Under the pieces are notes generated by a model. The model made no database searches, had not been told where the DNA came from, and saw only the letters and a list, made by a program, of their open reading frames with translations. Of a DNA stretch of 36,778 nt, positions 16,538 through 24,438 are shown one piece after another. Both the position numbers and the translations under genes were made by a program. Every line of letters begins with the position of its first letter. Position 1 is the stretch's first letter. Source of the stretch: Caballeronia terrestris (GTDB taxonomy: Bacteria > Pseudomonadota > Gammaproteobacteria > Burkholderiales > Burkholderiaceae); contig NZ_FCOL02000050.1 of the NCBI RefSeq assembly GCF_001544515.1, positions 1-36,778 of the forward strand. The letters are read 5' to 3'.

Positions 16538-17674
16538 ATGAATTCGAAAATGGTTCTGGCGGTCGCACTGCTATTCGCGTCCGCCGCCGCGCAAGCGCAA
16601 AGCAGTGTCACGCTGTTCGGCGTACTGGATGAAGGTCTCAATCTGACGAGCAATGCGGGCGGACACAAGGCGTGGCAGATGTCGAGTGTCGATATGGTGA
16701 CGAGCCGTTGGGGTTTGAAGGGCAGCGAAGATCTCGGTGACGGACTGCAAGCGATCTTCGACTTGGAAAGCGGCTTCATGCTGGATAACGGCAGCGCTTA
16801 TTACAACGGGCGACTGTTCGGGTACCAGTCGTATGTCGGACTGCAATCCGATACGCTCGGGACGCTCACTTTCGGACGCCAGTTCGACTCGGTAACCGAT
16901 GTCATCGGGCTGATGACGGCAAACGGTTACTGGGGTGGCTATCTCTTCTCGCATCCCCTCGATAACGACAATACCGACGCCACGTTTCGTCCGAGCAACT
17001 CGGTCAAGTTCACGAGCAACGATTACGGCGGCTTTTCGGCCACGGCGCTGTATGGATTCAGCAATCAAGCAGGCGCGTTCGCGGGCAATCGCATGGTCAG
17101 CGCCGGCCTGAAGTACAGCTATGCGACATTCACGATTGGCGCCGTGTATGAGAACCTGTCGAATCCAGGCGCGACGTCGACGGGTGCCGTGGCCTCCGAC
17201 GACGCGAACTTCGTCGCGGCCGGTCAGAAGATCTACGGTATCGGCGCGAGCTATGGAGCCGGACCGGCGACGCTCGGACTCGTCTATACGCATGTGAACG
17301 TGCAGCAGCCGGTTTCGTCGGTTTATCTCGGTGATCTCGGGGTGAACAACGCCAGCTTGCGTTTCGACAACATCGAATTCAACGTGAAATATGACGTTCA
17401 AGCGGACCTGACTGTTGGCGGCATGTACACGTACACGATGGCCCATCTGAAGCCGGGCGGTGCGGAGAGTGCGATGCACTGGAACCAGATCGGCGCGATG
17501 GCTCAATACCTCTTGTCGAAGCGCACCAGCGTTTATACGCAACTGGTTTATCAGAAGGCGAGTGGCGGCAATACGGGCACGCCACTCGACACGGCGTTGA
17601 TTCCCGGCGCGGCAAGCCCATCGTCGAATTCGCATCAGATGGTGGCGCGGATCGGGATGACGCATTCGTTCTGA
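16538..17674 (+). CDS. Gram-negative porin (Burkholderia OmpC-like)
   Basis: A 378-residue outer-membrane protein. Signal peptide 1-20 (MNSKMVLAVALLFASAAAQA) is cut before QSSVTLFGVLDEGLNLTSN, the standard start of Burkholderia trimeric porins. The L3-region sequence TLTFGRQFDSVTD and the final strand HQMVARIGMTHSF, ending in Phe, are typical of BAM-assembled barrels. GGCTGGAG precedes the start. It follows the amine/guanidino operon and probably serves as its outer-membrane entry channel, although porins of this type are broad in selectivity. Confidence 0.9.
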   Translation: MNSKMVLAVALLFASAAAQAQSSVTLFGVLDEGLNLTSNAGGHKAWQMSSVDMVTSRWGLKGSEDLGDGLQAIFDLESGFMLDNGSAYYNGRLFGYQSYVGLQSDTLGTLTFGRQFDSVTDVIGLMTANGYWGGYLFSHPLDNDNTDATFRPSNSVKFTSNDYGGFSATALYGFSNQAGAFAGNRMVSAGLKYSYATFTIGAVYENLSNPGATSTGAVASDDANFVAAGQKIYGIGASYGAGPATLGLVYTHVNVQQPVSSVYLGDLGVNNASLRFDNIEFNVKYDVQADLTVGGMYTYTMAHLKPGGAESAMHWNQIGAMAQYLLSKRTSVYTQLVYQKASGGNTGTPLDTALIPGAASPSSNSHQMVARIGMTHSF

Positions 17675-17869
17675 TCGCCGCTTCGGTGCGCAGGTCACGG
17701 AAATGATCGACGTCCGGACTACGGGAACGGACGAATGAGTTGCTGGTGAAAACGACGCAGATGGAGAGGCCGACGCACAAAAGGCACGAACGCTGCGTTC
17801 GTCTCGCTAAAATTGTGGTTTACATAACACAAATTATCAATTTCAAATATTTGTGGGGGCAATATCCTA
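17675..17869. other. Non-coding spacer with AT-rich island
   Basis: No convincing gene here. Bases 17812-17870 are strongly AT-rich against a GC-rich background and contain a 7-bp inverted repeat, CACAAAT at 17828-17834 and ATTTGTG at 17849-17855. It may be a promoter/operator of a lost gene or part of a mobile-element scar. Confidence 0.5.
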
Positions 17870-18025
17870 ATGTCCGCTTTCGCACCGCCTAAGCTGTCCG
17901 CACGCCGGTTCCCCGGTGCCGGAGGTTTCGATAGCAGCGATCGAACGGATCACGATGACCTGCACGAACTCGATGGAATGGTCGCCTCCCGCCTCAGCGG
18001 CCTTCATACGCGCCAGCTATGGTGA
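17870..18025 (+). other. 51-codon open frame of unknown nature, downstream of AT-rich island
   Basis: ATG at 17870 to TGA at 18023-18025 gives MSAFAPPKLSARRFPGAGGF followed by a hydrophilic Asp-rich stretch. A usable purine-rich stretch GTGGGGGC lies upstream. I recognise no family. The frame stops right where the IS110 leader appears to begin, so it may be the 5' part of a gene broken by that element, or chance. Confidence 0.25.
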
Positions 18026-18158
18026 TGTGCCGAAGTTCAGTTTCCGCTGTCACATCCGAACAGGAGAAATCAGATGGAACCCACGACCATTGCCATCGAT
18101 CTGGCCAAGCGGCTTTTCAGATTCATTATGTCGACCCTGAGACCGCGGCGATTCGCAG
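18026..18158 (+). mobile_element. IS110-family remnant: leader plus transposase N-terminus with frameshift
   Basis: ATG at 18074, after a CAGGAG ribosome-binding site, encodes MEPTTIAIDLAKRLF. One base is then missing near 18117, and the next frame continues QIHYVDPETAAI. Together these are the first ~30 residues of an IS110-family DEDD transposase, including the first catalytic Asp in AIDLAK. The sequence then breaks off at about 18155-18160 into unrelated RidA coding DNA, so over 90% of the transposase is gone. The left boundary is approximate. Confidence 0.75.
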
Positions 18159-18161
18159 CAG

Positions 18162-18317
18162 GTGTGGCTCGCGGATATCGCGCGCGACTTCGCGGGCTTG
18201 AACGAAGTGTGGGACGCCTGGGTGGCCGAAAGCTGCGCGCCGACGCGTGCGACGGTCCAGTCGCAACGGGCGGCGCCGGATTTACTCGTCGAAATCACGG
18301 TGACGGCGCTCGCCTGA
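18162..18317 (+). pseudogene. C-terminal remnant of a RidA/YjgF-family protein
   Basis: In frame to TGA at 18315-18317 the DNA encodes VWLADIARDFAGLNEVWDAW, then VAESCAPTRATVQ (the Arg of the conserved PxRATVQ motif) and ends LLVEITVTALA. This is the C-terminal half of a Rid protein, which hydrolyses reactive enamines/imines made by PLP enzymes and amine oxidases. The N-terminal half has been replaced by the IS110 fragment. Rid genes often stand next to DAO-type oxidases, so this may once have been the end of the amine-catabolic operon. Confidence 0.75.
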
Positions 18318-18355
18318 CCTTTTTCTTCGCATGCCTTCGCGGTTCGATCGAGTCT

Positions 18356-18469
18356 TTACGCCGGCTGATCGTCTTCGGGCGCATCGCTCGGCTTGTCGGC
18401 GGGGCCGTCGGGCGCGGCGGGTGTATCGGTGACATCGGTGCCGGGTTCGTTCTGCGGGACGGTGGACAT
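18356..18469 (-). CDS. Small acidic, Pro/Asp-rich protein (37 aa)
   Basis: Minus-strand ATG at 18469 to TAA at 18356-18358. The product begins MSTVPQNEPGTDVTDTPAAP and ends DAPEDDQPA. It has no hydrophobic segment and is probably disordered and strongly acidic. The gene is supported by a near-perfect Shine-Dalgarno, AGGAGG, 6 bp before the start, and by balanced codon use. It is divergent from the Ap4A phosphorylase gene. I know no function. Confidence 0.6.
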   Translation of the reverse strand: MSTVPQNEPGTDVTDTPAAPDGPADKPSDAPEDDQPA

Positions 18470-18573
18470 CGTGTGCTCCTCCTGGTTGGGTGAGCGCTAT
18501 GTAGCACTCCGCGGTCCCGAACAGCGCGCGCTCGGGTGTTACCCTTGGACTCCCGATCCCGACGTAAACAAGA

Positions 18574-19389
18574 ATGACACCGTCCACCCTCTGGCCCGCG
18601 ATCCGCCGACAGACGCAGCACGCGCTCGCCTGCGGCGCCCTGCGTCCGATCGCGACGATCGGAAAGACGATCGAAGACGCGGGCGTGCCGTTTCTCGTGC
18701 GGCAGGTGTCGAGCGTCGGGCGCAAGGACGAGGCGAAGAAAGCGCGCGATGCAGCGCCGTCGAACCCGTTCCTTCCGTGCGATCGCAACCTCGTCGTTGC
18801 GGATATCGGCGAGCGTCACATCCTGCTGCTGAACAAGTTCAACGTCATCGATCATCACCTGCTGATCGTCACGCGAGAGTTCGAGCCGCAGCAAGCGCTC
18901 CTCGACGCCAGCGACTTCGACGCGCTCTTCGCGTGCCTTGCGCAGATCGACGGCCTCGGCTTCTACAACAGCGGCCCCGAAGCCGGCGCGAGCCAGCCGC
19001 ACAAGCATTTGCAGATCGTTCCGTTGCCGCTCGGGCAGCCGGGCCCCGCGCTGCCGATCGAGCCGCTTCTCGCGGCCGCGCGCTTTGGCACCGTACCTGG
19101 CCTACCCTTCGCTCACGAATTCGCGCGGCTGAACTCCACGCCAGAAAACGCGCTGGAGCAATACCACACCCTGCTGCGCCCCTTCCAGCCGATGCCCTAC
19201 AACCTCCTCTGCACGCGCGACTGGATGCTCCTCGTGCCGCGTTCTGTGTCGCACGTCGAGGACATCGCGGTCAACGCGCTCGGTTTCGCGGGATCGATTT
19301 TCGTGCGCGACGAGGCCCAAATGCGCAACGTCGAGCGCCTCGGGCCGATGAACGTGCTGCGCCGCGCGGGCCTCGCGCCCAGCCCCTGA
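18574..19389 (+). CDS. ATP adenylyltransferase / Ap4A phosphorylase family
   Basis: A 271-residue HIT-superfamily protein. The catalytic histidine triad variant is H143-x-H145-x-Q147 in GASQPHKHLQIVPL, preceded by HHLLIVTREFEPQ and GFYNSGPEAG, as in yeast Apa1/Apa2. The C-terminal DUF4922-type domain has PFQPMPYNLLCTRDWMLLVPR. The family phosphorolyses diadenosine tetraphosphate to ADP plus ATP; it is cytoplasmic and linked to stress nucleotides. The start is the ATG at 18574. The HtrA-like gene follows 67 bp downstream in the same direction. Confidence 0.88.
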   Translation: MTPSTLWPAIRRQTQHALACGALRPIATIGKTIEDAGVPFLVRQVSSVGRKDEAKKARDAAPSNPFLPCDRNLVVADIGERHILLLNKFNVIDHHLLIVTREFEPQQALLDASDFDALFACLAQIDGLGFYNSGPEAGASQPHKHLQIVPLPLGQPGPALPIEPLLAAARFGTVPGLPFAHEFARLNSTPENALEQYHTLLRPFQPMPYNLLCTRDWMLLVPRSVSHVEDIAVNALGFAGSIFVRDEAQMRNVERLGPMNVLRRAGLAPSP

Positions 19390-19456
19390 AAAAAACCCAT
19401 CTTGAAATAGCCGCCGCCGCCCCGCAACTCGGTATCCATTTTTCCGGAGCCCGACC

Positions 19457-20485
19457 ATGGGAAGCCGTCCCCACTTCATCGACGATCTGTCGCGGGGCGC
19501 GCCGGACGCAGCCCAGCCGCTCGCGCTCGACGACCACGCCCTCCTCGACGCCTATTCCCGCACGGTCATCGGCGCGCTCGCGCGCGTGAAACAGGCCGTC
19601 GCCTTCATTTCCGTCGAGCGCCGCCTGCCCGGCGACACGAGCGGCCGCGGCGCACGCGGCGGCACGGGTTCCGGCTTCATCTTCACGCCCGACGGCTATC
19701 TGCTGACGAACAGCCACGTCGTGCACGGCGCGACGCACGTCCGCGTGACGCTTGCCGACGGCGCCAAATTCGACGCCGATCTCGTCGGTGAAGATCCCGG
19801 CAGCGACCTCGCCGTGCTGCGCATCGGCTCGCCCGAACCGCTGCCGCACGTCGAACTGGGCGACTCGGGGCGCCTCACGGTCGGACAGATCGCGATCGCG
19901 GTCGGCAATCCGCTCGGGCTTGCGCAGACCGTCACGACGGGCGTCGTATCGGCGCTCGGGCGGTCGCTGCGCTCGGAATCGGGCCGCATGATCCCCGACG
20001 TGATCCAGACCGATGCCGCGCTCAATCCGGGCAACTCGGGCGGCCCGCTCATCAACTCGGCGGGACAGGTGATCGGCGTGAATACGGCCGTGATCCAGGG
20101 CGCGCAGGCGATCTGCTTCGCCATCGCGATCGATACCGCCAAGTGGGTGATCATGCAGATCTTTGCGCACGGCCGCGTGCGGCGCGCGTATATCGGCGTG
20201 GCGGGCACGACCGTGCCGGTTTCACGGCGCAAGCAGCGCTACTTCGGCCTCGAGCTGGAGAGCGGCGTGCACGTGATGGAGATCGTCAAGGGCAGTCCGG
20301 CGGGGCTCGGCGGCCTGCGCACCGACGACGTCATCGTCGCCGTGGACGGCCTCGAAGTGGACAGCGTCGATGCCTTGCAGCGCACGCTCGATGCATCGCG
20401 TATCGAGCGGGCCGTGAACGTCGCCGTGCTGCGTGGCGTGCAGAAGCTCGATCTCGTCGTGACGCCGGTCGAACAGGCGCCCTAA
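19457..20485 (+). CDS. HtrA/Deg-type trypsin-like serine protease with PDZ domain, no signal peptide
   Basis: A 342-residue S1C protease. The catalytic triad is complete: H87 (TNSHVVHG), D117 (GSDLAVLRI), S194 (NPGNSGGPLIN). A single PDZ domain covers about 240-335 (GVHVMEIVKGSPAGLGGLRTDDVIVAVDG). Unlike DegP, DegQ and DegS, the N-terminus (MGSRPHFIDDLSRGAPDAAQ) has no signal peptide or membrane anchor, so it appears cytoplasmic. The ATG at 19457 lacks a strong ribosome-binding site; an upstream start is unlikely because no in-frame ATG with a signal-like segment is visible. Its stop overlaps that of the convergent small gene. Confidence 0.87.
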   Translation: MGSRPHFIDDLSRGAPDAAQPLALDDHALLDAYSRTVIGALARVKQAVAFISVERRLPGDTSGRGARGGTGSGFIFTPDGYLLTNSHVVHGATHVRVTLADGAKFDADLVGEDPGSDLAVLRIGSPEPLPHVELGDSGRLTVGQIAIAVGNPLGLAQTVTTGVVSALGRSLRSESGRMIPDVIQTDAALNPGNSGGPLINSAGQVIGVNTAVIQGAQAICFAIAIDTAKWVIMQIFAHGRVRRAYIGVAGTTVPVSRRKQRYFGLELESGVHVMEIVKGSPAGLGGLRTDDVIVAVDGLEVDSVDALQRTLDASRIERAVNVAVLRGVQKLDLVVTPVEQAP

Positions 20486-20745
20486 AAATCGCGCGGTCCG
20501 GCCGCATGCCCGCGCCCGCTCGACGCGCCGGCCAGCCGTTCGAGCAGCGCCGACGCCTGCCGGGCAACCGAGTCGGCGACATCGGGCGAATTCATCAGCG
20601 CGTGGATGCGCTGGCGCCAGTATTCGCGCTGCATGACGGGATTGTGCGCGCCTACGCCATGCCAATGCACGGGCACGCGCTCGAGCTCGACGATCATCCT
20701 CTCGATGTGAGCCAGCTCTTGCTGCTGGAACGCTTCGACGCTCAC
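20482..20745 (-). CDS. Small conserved-looking protein (87 aa), GTG start
   Basis: Minus strand from GTG at 20745 to TAG at 20482-20484. GTG is chosen because AAGGAGG lies 4 bp before it, while the nearer ATG (20747) is followed at once by a stop. The protein is soluble, begins VSVEAFQQQELAHIERMIVE and contains MQREYWRQRIHALMNSPDVADSVARQASALLERL, a helical amphipathic pattern. I recognise no family. It converges with the HtrA-like gene, and the two stop codons overlap within CTAA (20482-20485). Confidence 0.65.
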   Translation of the reverse strand: MSVEAFQQQELAHIERMIVELERVPVHWHGVGAHNPVMQREYWRQRIHALMNSPDVADSVARQASALLERLAGASSGRGHAAGPRDF

Positions 20746-21014
20746 ATGTCCTCCTTGTCCGCGCATCCGCGTGGGTGGTCCGCACACGCCTTGGGATGCC
20801 TATCGAAAAAAGCAGCGCGCGAACGATACCCGTTTGATAAACGTAAGGCGCAGCGGTTTTATTCCATGCGAGGGGAACGTGCGAATCGTATGAGAGATTG
20901 TGTGCGGTAGCAGCCAGTAGCGGCGACGGCGCTGCGGCTTAATGCAAGACATGCAGCGCGACACAAGAAGGCCGCTGCTGAAAGAAGGGAAAAGGCCCTA
21001 ACAAAAGGATTGCC

Positions 21015-21185
21015 ATGCCCATGCAAACAGACTGCCCGTCGTCCACGCGCGAAGCGTTCCGCTGCACCGGAAAACAGCTCGACGACATCGTCCGCTTCGC
21101 CGAGGAACGCGGACTGGAACATCAGACCTTGCACGACGTCGTCGCGCAATGGAGCCGGTCTCAGCCAGCTTTGGTCAGTTCGTAA
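21015..21185 (+). CDS. Small protein of unknown function (56 aa)
   Basis: ATG at 21015 (second ATG two codons later) to TAA at 21183-21185. The product contains CTGKQLDDIVRFAEERGLEH and ends SSQ-poor with SRSQPALVSS. AAAAGGA lies 7 bp upstream of the start. The residues suggest a short helical protein, possibly a helix-turn-helix-like fold; no family is recognised. It converges with the secreted DUF4431-like gene, 10 bp away. Confidence 0.5.
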   Translation: MPMQTDCPSSTREAFRCTGKQLDDIVRFAEERGLEHQTLHDVVAQWSRSQPALVSS

Positions 21186-21195
21186 ATACCTTCGC

Positions 21196-21582
21196 TCACT
21201 GCGCCCGCAGCACGCGTTCCCTGAGCACCCAGATCGCGGTCGGCACCGCGTAGTACCCACTCACGTTTCCAGTGACGAGCTTGCCCGTCAACTGGATGCG
21301 CGCGTTCTCGGTCGGCGTGGTGTCGATGATCTGGACGAGCGAGACTATGCTCTGTTGCCGCTGGCCTTGCGCGGCCGGAGTGGCTTCGACGCATACCGGG
21401 CTTGCGAGCGACAGCACCCAGACGGGCTTCGCGGCGGCGCTTGCATCACTCGCTGCCTGTCGGGCGGCCTGACGCGTCGCCGTGCCTTCGAGCGTGACGA
21501 CGTCGCCATCGGAATAACAAGGGGCTGCTGATACAGACGCCGTCAGCAGCAAGAGTGCATAAGCGCAGGCTTTCGCTGTCAT
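21196..21582 (-). CDS. Secreted protein, DUF4431-like
   Basis: A 128-residue protein. The signal peptide is MTAKACAYALLLLTASVSAA (1-20). The mature part has CYSDGDVVTLEGTATRQ, then WVLSLASPVCVE, IQLTGKLVTGNVSGYYAVPTAIWVL. The order 'GDVVTLEGT ... P(V/I)CV ... G-LVTG ... Y-VPT' matches DUF4431-type periplasmic proteins of unknown function. Two cysteines (PCY, PVC) could form a disulfide. The start at 21582 was chosen because the signal peptide begins there. Confidence 0.65.
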   Translation of the reverse strand: MTAKACAYALLLLTASVSAAPCYSDGDVVTLEGTATRQAARQAASDASAAAKPVWVLSLASPVCVEATPAAQGQRQQSIVSLVQIIDTTPTENARIQLTGKLVTGNVSGYYAVPTAIWVLRERVLRAQ

Positions 21583-21881
21583 TCCAACCTCGCGACGGGG
21601 CGGCCAGGGGCTGAAGACGTCTTCATGTGGCACTCATTGGAGCTTAGGTGATCGGCAGTTTAGCTGCAACAGGGCGCCGAATGCATCTGTCGTCGATATT
21701 CCCCTTCGTTTAGAACGACCGTCAGGCAACGATGCCGGGTCTATCCTTCAATCACATCGATTCGTTCGCTTACCCAGATGGCGGGAATGCGCGTTGCTGT
21801 CAGTCATATGAAGAAAGGCCGCGGAAAAAACATTCGACGAGAGCCGCGCCCATAACTCGACAGACGTGGGAGGGAGAGACG

Positions 21882-22331
21882 ATGAACCAAGTGATAGTGG
21901 GAGTATTCGCATCGTACCGGGATGGACACGAGGCGCTGCGCGCGCTGCAACTGGCGGGCCTCAAACGCGACGATGCACATCTCTATCGCGCGGGCCATGC
22001 CGATACCGCCGTCGACGACACCTTTGCAACCAACGAAACGCTTCGCGAGGACGATGCCGAATATGCAGGGCACGGCGAACATCAGGGCGTGACCGGCGCG
22101 CGCAACCGGTTCTCCACCGCCAGCGTCAAGCTGCCCGAAGCGCTTACCCGCGACGACGCGCAGATGCCCGACTGCCGCGAGCGCACGCTGCTCGTGATCA
22201 AACTCAGCGACGACATCAAGGCCGCCGCCATCGGCGAGGTGCTGCACGAGCACGGCGCCGTCGCGGTGAAGGACGGCTCCGGTCACTGGCGCTTTTCGCC
22301 CTATCGAACCACGGTTCGAACGCCGCGATGA
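21882..22331 (+). CDS. Small soluble stress-type protein (YflT/general-stress-protein-like N-terminus)
   Basis: A 149-residue hydrophilic protein. The start MNQVIVGVFASYRDGHEALRALQLAGLKRDDAHLYR resembles the ferredoxin-like fold of the heat-induced stress protein YflT domain ('V-GVF-s...A-.AL...G...'). A second repeat-like half, TLLVIKLSDDIKAAAIGEVLHEHGAVAVKDG, follows a low-complexity linker. GGAGGGAG precedes the ATG. No enzymatic motif is seen. The family assignment is a suggestion from the N-terminal pattern only. Confidence 0.6.
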   Translation: MNQVIVGVFASYRDGHEALRALQLAGLKRDDAHLYRAGHADTAVDDTFATNETLREDDAEYAGHGEHQGVTGARNRFSTASVKLPEALTRDDAQMPDCRERTLLVIKLSDDIKAAAIGEVLHEHGAVAVKDGSGHWRFSPYRTTVRTPR

Positions 22332-22347
22332 CTGTAGCGTGATCTGC

Positions 22348-22560
22348 TTAGTGCAGATCGGGGCTTCGCTTTGCGGTATCGATCGAATGCGGGTCGCTCG
22401 TTGCATCGGAGGCTTCGGGCGACTGCGTGGCATCCGCGTCGGCCTCGTTTTCCGCGAGGCGCATGGCTTCCTGGGTCGCCGTATACCTCAATGCCCTGCA
22501 ATGCGCTGCATGCCGCATGTCCGCAAGCATCCGCACGACCTGACGCGTCCTGGTTCTCAT
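22348..22560 (-). CDS. Small hypothetical protein (70 aa)
   Basis: Minus strand from ATG at 22560 with GGGAGG 6 bp upstream, to the stop at 22348. The product has a basic N-terminus (MRTRTRQVVRMLADMRHAAH) followed by an acidic tail rich in Ala/Glu/Asp. It converges with the stress-type protein 16 bp away. No family is recognised; the good ribosome-binding site is the main support. Confidence 0.5.
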   Translation of the reverse strand: MRTRTRQVVRMLADMRHAAHCRALRYTATQEAMRLAENEADADATQSPEASDATSDPHSIDTAKRSPDLH

Positions 22561-22581
22561 CGCAGCCTCCCGCAACATCAT

Positions 22582-22957
22582 CCGATTACTTGAGATTTCA
22601 CTTTAAGTGTAGGTCGCAAATACCCGGAGGAGTAGCTCATTTCGCAAAATAGCAACACGGTCGAACAGATGTGCGCGAGACGCGCCCACGATGGCTCCGG
22701 AAACCGCGCGCCACTACGGCTCAGGCGGTATTCACCGGCTGGTACACCGTAGTTGAACGATAGCGCTGACGTGTTGCGGAGTCCGTGCGGCGGTGCTCTT
22801 TCCTCCACGCGAGTACGTTCGATTCGTCACACATCGAGCGAATCGAGACGCGCGCCTGGCGCCTTGCCTCATTTACGAGATCACCGGACAATCGCCGGGT
22901 GCGCCACTGAAGGCGCAGCAACGTGCGCTGCAAGGAGAGCAGATTGACGGACGAGAC
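22582..22957. other. Intergenic region with no supported gene
   Basis: Bases 22582-22640 are AT-richer and may carry the promoter of the minus-strand 70-aa gene. The rest shows no frame with a ribosome-binding site or family similarity. AAGGAG at 22935-22940 lies too far from the transporter ATG at 22958 to be its Shine-Dalgarno. Confidence 0.4.
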
Positions 22958-23881
22958 ATGGCAGCGATAGAAGACGGCCGGCCGCGCCTCAGGATTGACA
23001 TGGACGGCCCCGGCGCTGGCATCGCGCTAATGATCCTGACGACTGCTGCGTTCGCAGCCAGCGATTCGACGGTGAAGGTGATCGGCGTGACCGTGCCGCT
23101 GCTCGTGCTGCTCTGGGTGCGTTATCTGTTCCAGATGATCGTGCTCGGCACGTGGCTCGCGCGAGCCGGCGACTTCGCCTCGTTTCGTACCGCCAGCGTC
23201 AAGCTGCAAGTGTTGCGGGCCATTCTCCTGCTCACCAATTCGGCGTGCACGTTCGCGGGACTGCGCTTCCTCCCTTTGCCCGTCACGACTTCGCTCGCAA
23301 TGATGGCCCCGCTCATTTCGACGATGCTCGCCGCCACGCTTCTGAAAGACGATGTCCCCCGCAGCAAGTGGGCGATGGTCGTGCTCGGCTTCATCGGCAT
23401 GCTGCTCGTCGTGCGGCCGGGCGGCACGGCGTTCACGTGGACCGTGATCTTTCCGATCGCCGCCGCGACGACCTTCGCGTGCTTCCAGGTCATATCGAGC
23501 CATCTGTCGCGCACCGAAGATCCCGTCACGACGAACTTCCTGACGGCGCTCGTCGCGACGATCGTGCTGTGCGCGCTCGTCTGGATGGACCAGGCCGAGA
23601 CGATGCCCGCGCTCGCGCAAGTGAGCTTCGGCACGTGGACGCTCGTTGCCCTGATGGCGACGATGGCGACGCTCGGGCAATCGCTGATGCTGCAGGCGCT
23701 GAAGCGCACGCCGCTCTCGGTGCTGACGCCCTTCGGCTATGCTCAGCTTGCGTTCGCTGCGTTTTTCAGCTGGGCGGTTTTCGGCCAGGTGCCGGACAAA
23801 TGGATGGCGATCGGCATGGCCGTGATCGCGGTGAGCGGCATCGGCACGGTGCTGTTGCATGGACGCACGCAGCAGGTCTAG
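22958..23881 (+). CDS. DMT-superfamily (EamA/RhaT-type) transporter
   Basis: A 307-residue inner-membrane protein with ten hydrophobic helices in two EamA repeats. The first runs from IALMILTTAAFAASDSTVKVIG to GMLLVVRPGG, the second from FTWTVIFPIAAATTFACFQVIS to the C-terminus (PFGYAQLAFAAFFSWAVFGQVPD). Members export amino acids and metabolites or import small molecules; the substrate is unknown. The start is uncertain: ATG 22958 (MAAIEDG) or ATG 23000 (MDGPGAG) would both leave the first helix intact. Confidence 0.85.
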   Translation: MAAIEDGRPRLRIDMDGPGAGIALMILTTAAFAASDSTVKVIGVTVPLLVLLWVRYLFQMIVLGTWLARAGDFASFRTASVKLQVLRAILLLTNSACTFAGLRFLPLPVTTSLAMMAPLISTMLAATLLKDDVPRSKWAMVVLGFIGMLLVVRPGGTAFTWTVIFPIAAATTFACFQVISSHLSRTEDPVTTNFLTALVATIVLCALVWMDQAETMPALAQVSFGTWTLVALMATMATLGQSLMLQALKRTPLSVLTPFGYAQLAFAAFFSWAVFGQVPDKWMAIGMAVIAVSGIGTVLLHGRTQQV

Positions 23882-23920
23882 CTCGGTGCCGCATGCACTG
23901 CACGTTCAAAGGAGCATCAC

Positions 23921-24145
23921 ATGGACACGCGCTCGATTCTGGGCATGCTTCACGCGGAAGAAGCCCTGCTGGTTTCCATCGTCCGGTCGCTTTCGCCGGA
24001 CGTGCGCGACAAGATCGTTGGCGATTTTCACGAGCAGGCCGCGATCGCCGAAACGTCGCATCTTCTGACCACCGATCGTGAAACGAGCGAAGCGTTCAAG
24101 GCGCACGTCCGACGCCTGTCGAACGTGCTGGCGACGCTGTCCTAG
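23921..24145 (+). CDS. Small hypothetical protein (74 aa)
   Basis: ATG at 23921 with AAAGGAG 6 bp upstream; the stop is TAG at 24143-24145. The product is helical and soluble (MDTRSILGMLHAEEALLVSI, then DVRDKIVGDFHEQAAIAETSH). No family is recognised. Its stop overlaps that of the convergent XRE regulator within CTAG (24142-24145). It follows the DMT transporter by 39 bp and may be cotranscribed. Confidence 0.6.
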   Translation: MDTRSILGMLHAEEALLVSIVRSLSPDVRDKIVGDFHEQAAIAETSHLLTTDRETSEAFKAHVRRLSNVLATLS

Positions 24146-24438
24146 AGGCCTACGCTTTCAACCCGAGGCGCCGCTTGCGACTGCCCCGTGCAGAGCCAGT
24201 GGACGTCGACGTCGAGTGTCCGGGCGATGCGGTTGAACGCGTGCAGCGGCGGAACGGTGATGCCGCGCCGCCAGAACTGGACGTCGTCTTCGCTGACGTC
24301 GAGCCAGTTCGCGGCCTTCGCCGAGCTGACGCCTGCCTTCTGCATGGTCCTGTCGAGTCGCGCCGCGATGGCGCGGCGGAGTGCGTTGTCCTCGTGACTG
24401 CGTTCGAGGTGTCCGAGGGTTTGGGAATGTCGCCCCAT
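24142..24438 (-). CDS. XRE/Cro-type HTH regulator
   Basis: A 98-residue protein with one lambda-repressor-like HTH (about 20-80): NALRRAIAARLDRTMQKAGVSSAKAANWLDVSEDDVQFWRRGITVPPLHAFNRIARTLDVDVHWLCTG. The ending 'DV-WLCTG' is typical of phage-repressor and polyamine-repressor-like small regulators. There is no ligand domain, so it may act with a partner or as a minimal repressor. The ATG at 24438 is used; a start further upstream would add a non-homologous extension. The target is unknown; the AT-rich intergenic region upstream is the obvious first place for an operator. Confidence 0.8.
   Translation of the reverse strand: MGRHSQTLGHLERSHEDNALRRAIAARLDRTMQKAGVSSAKAANWLDVSEDDVQFWRRGITVPPLHAFNRIARTLDVDVHWLCTGQSQAAPRVESVGL

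Noticed and set aside
22578..22808. 76-codon minus-strand frame upstream of the DMT transporter
   Set aside because: No ATG with ribosome-binding site and no family likeness.
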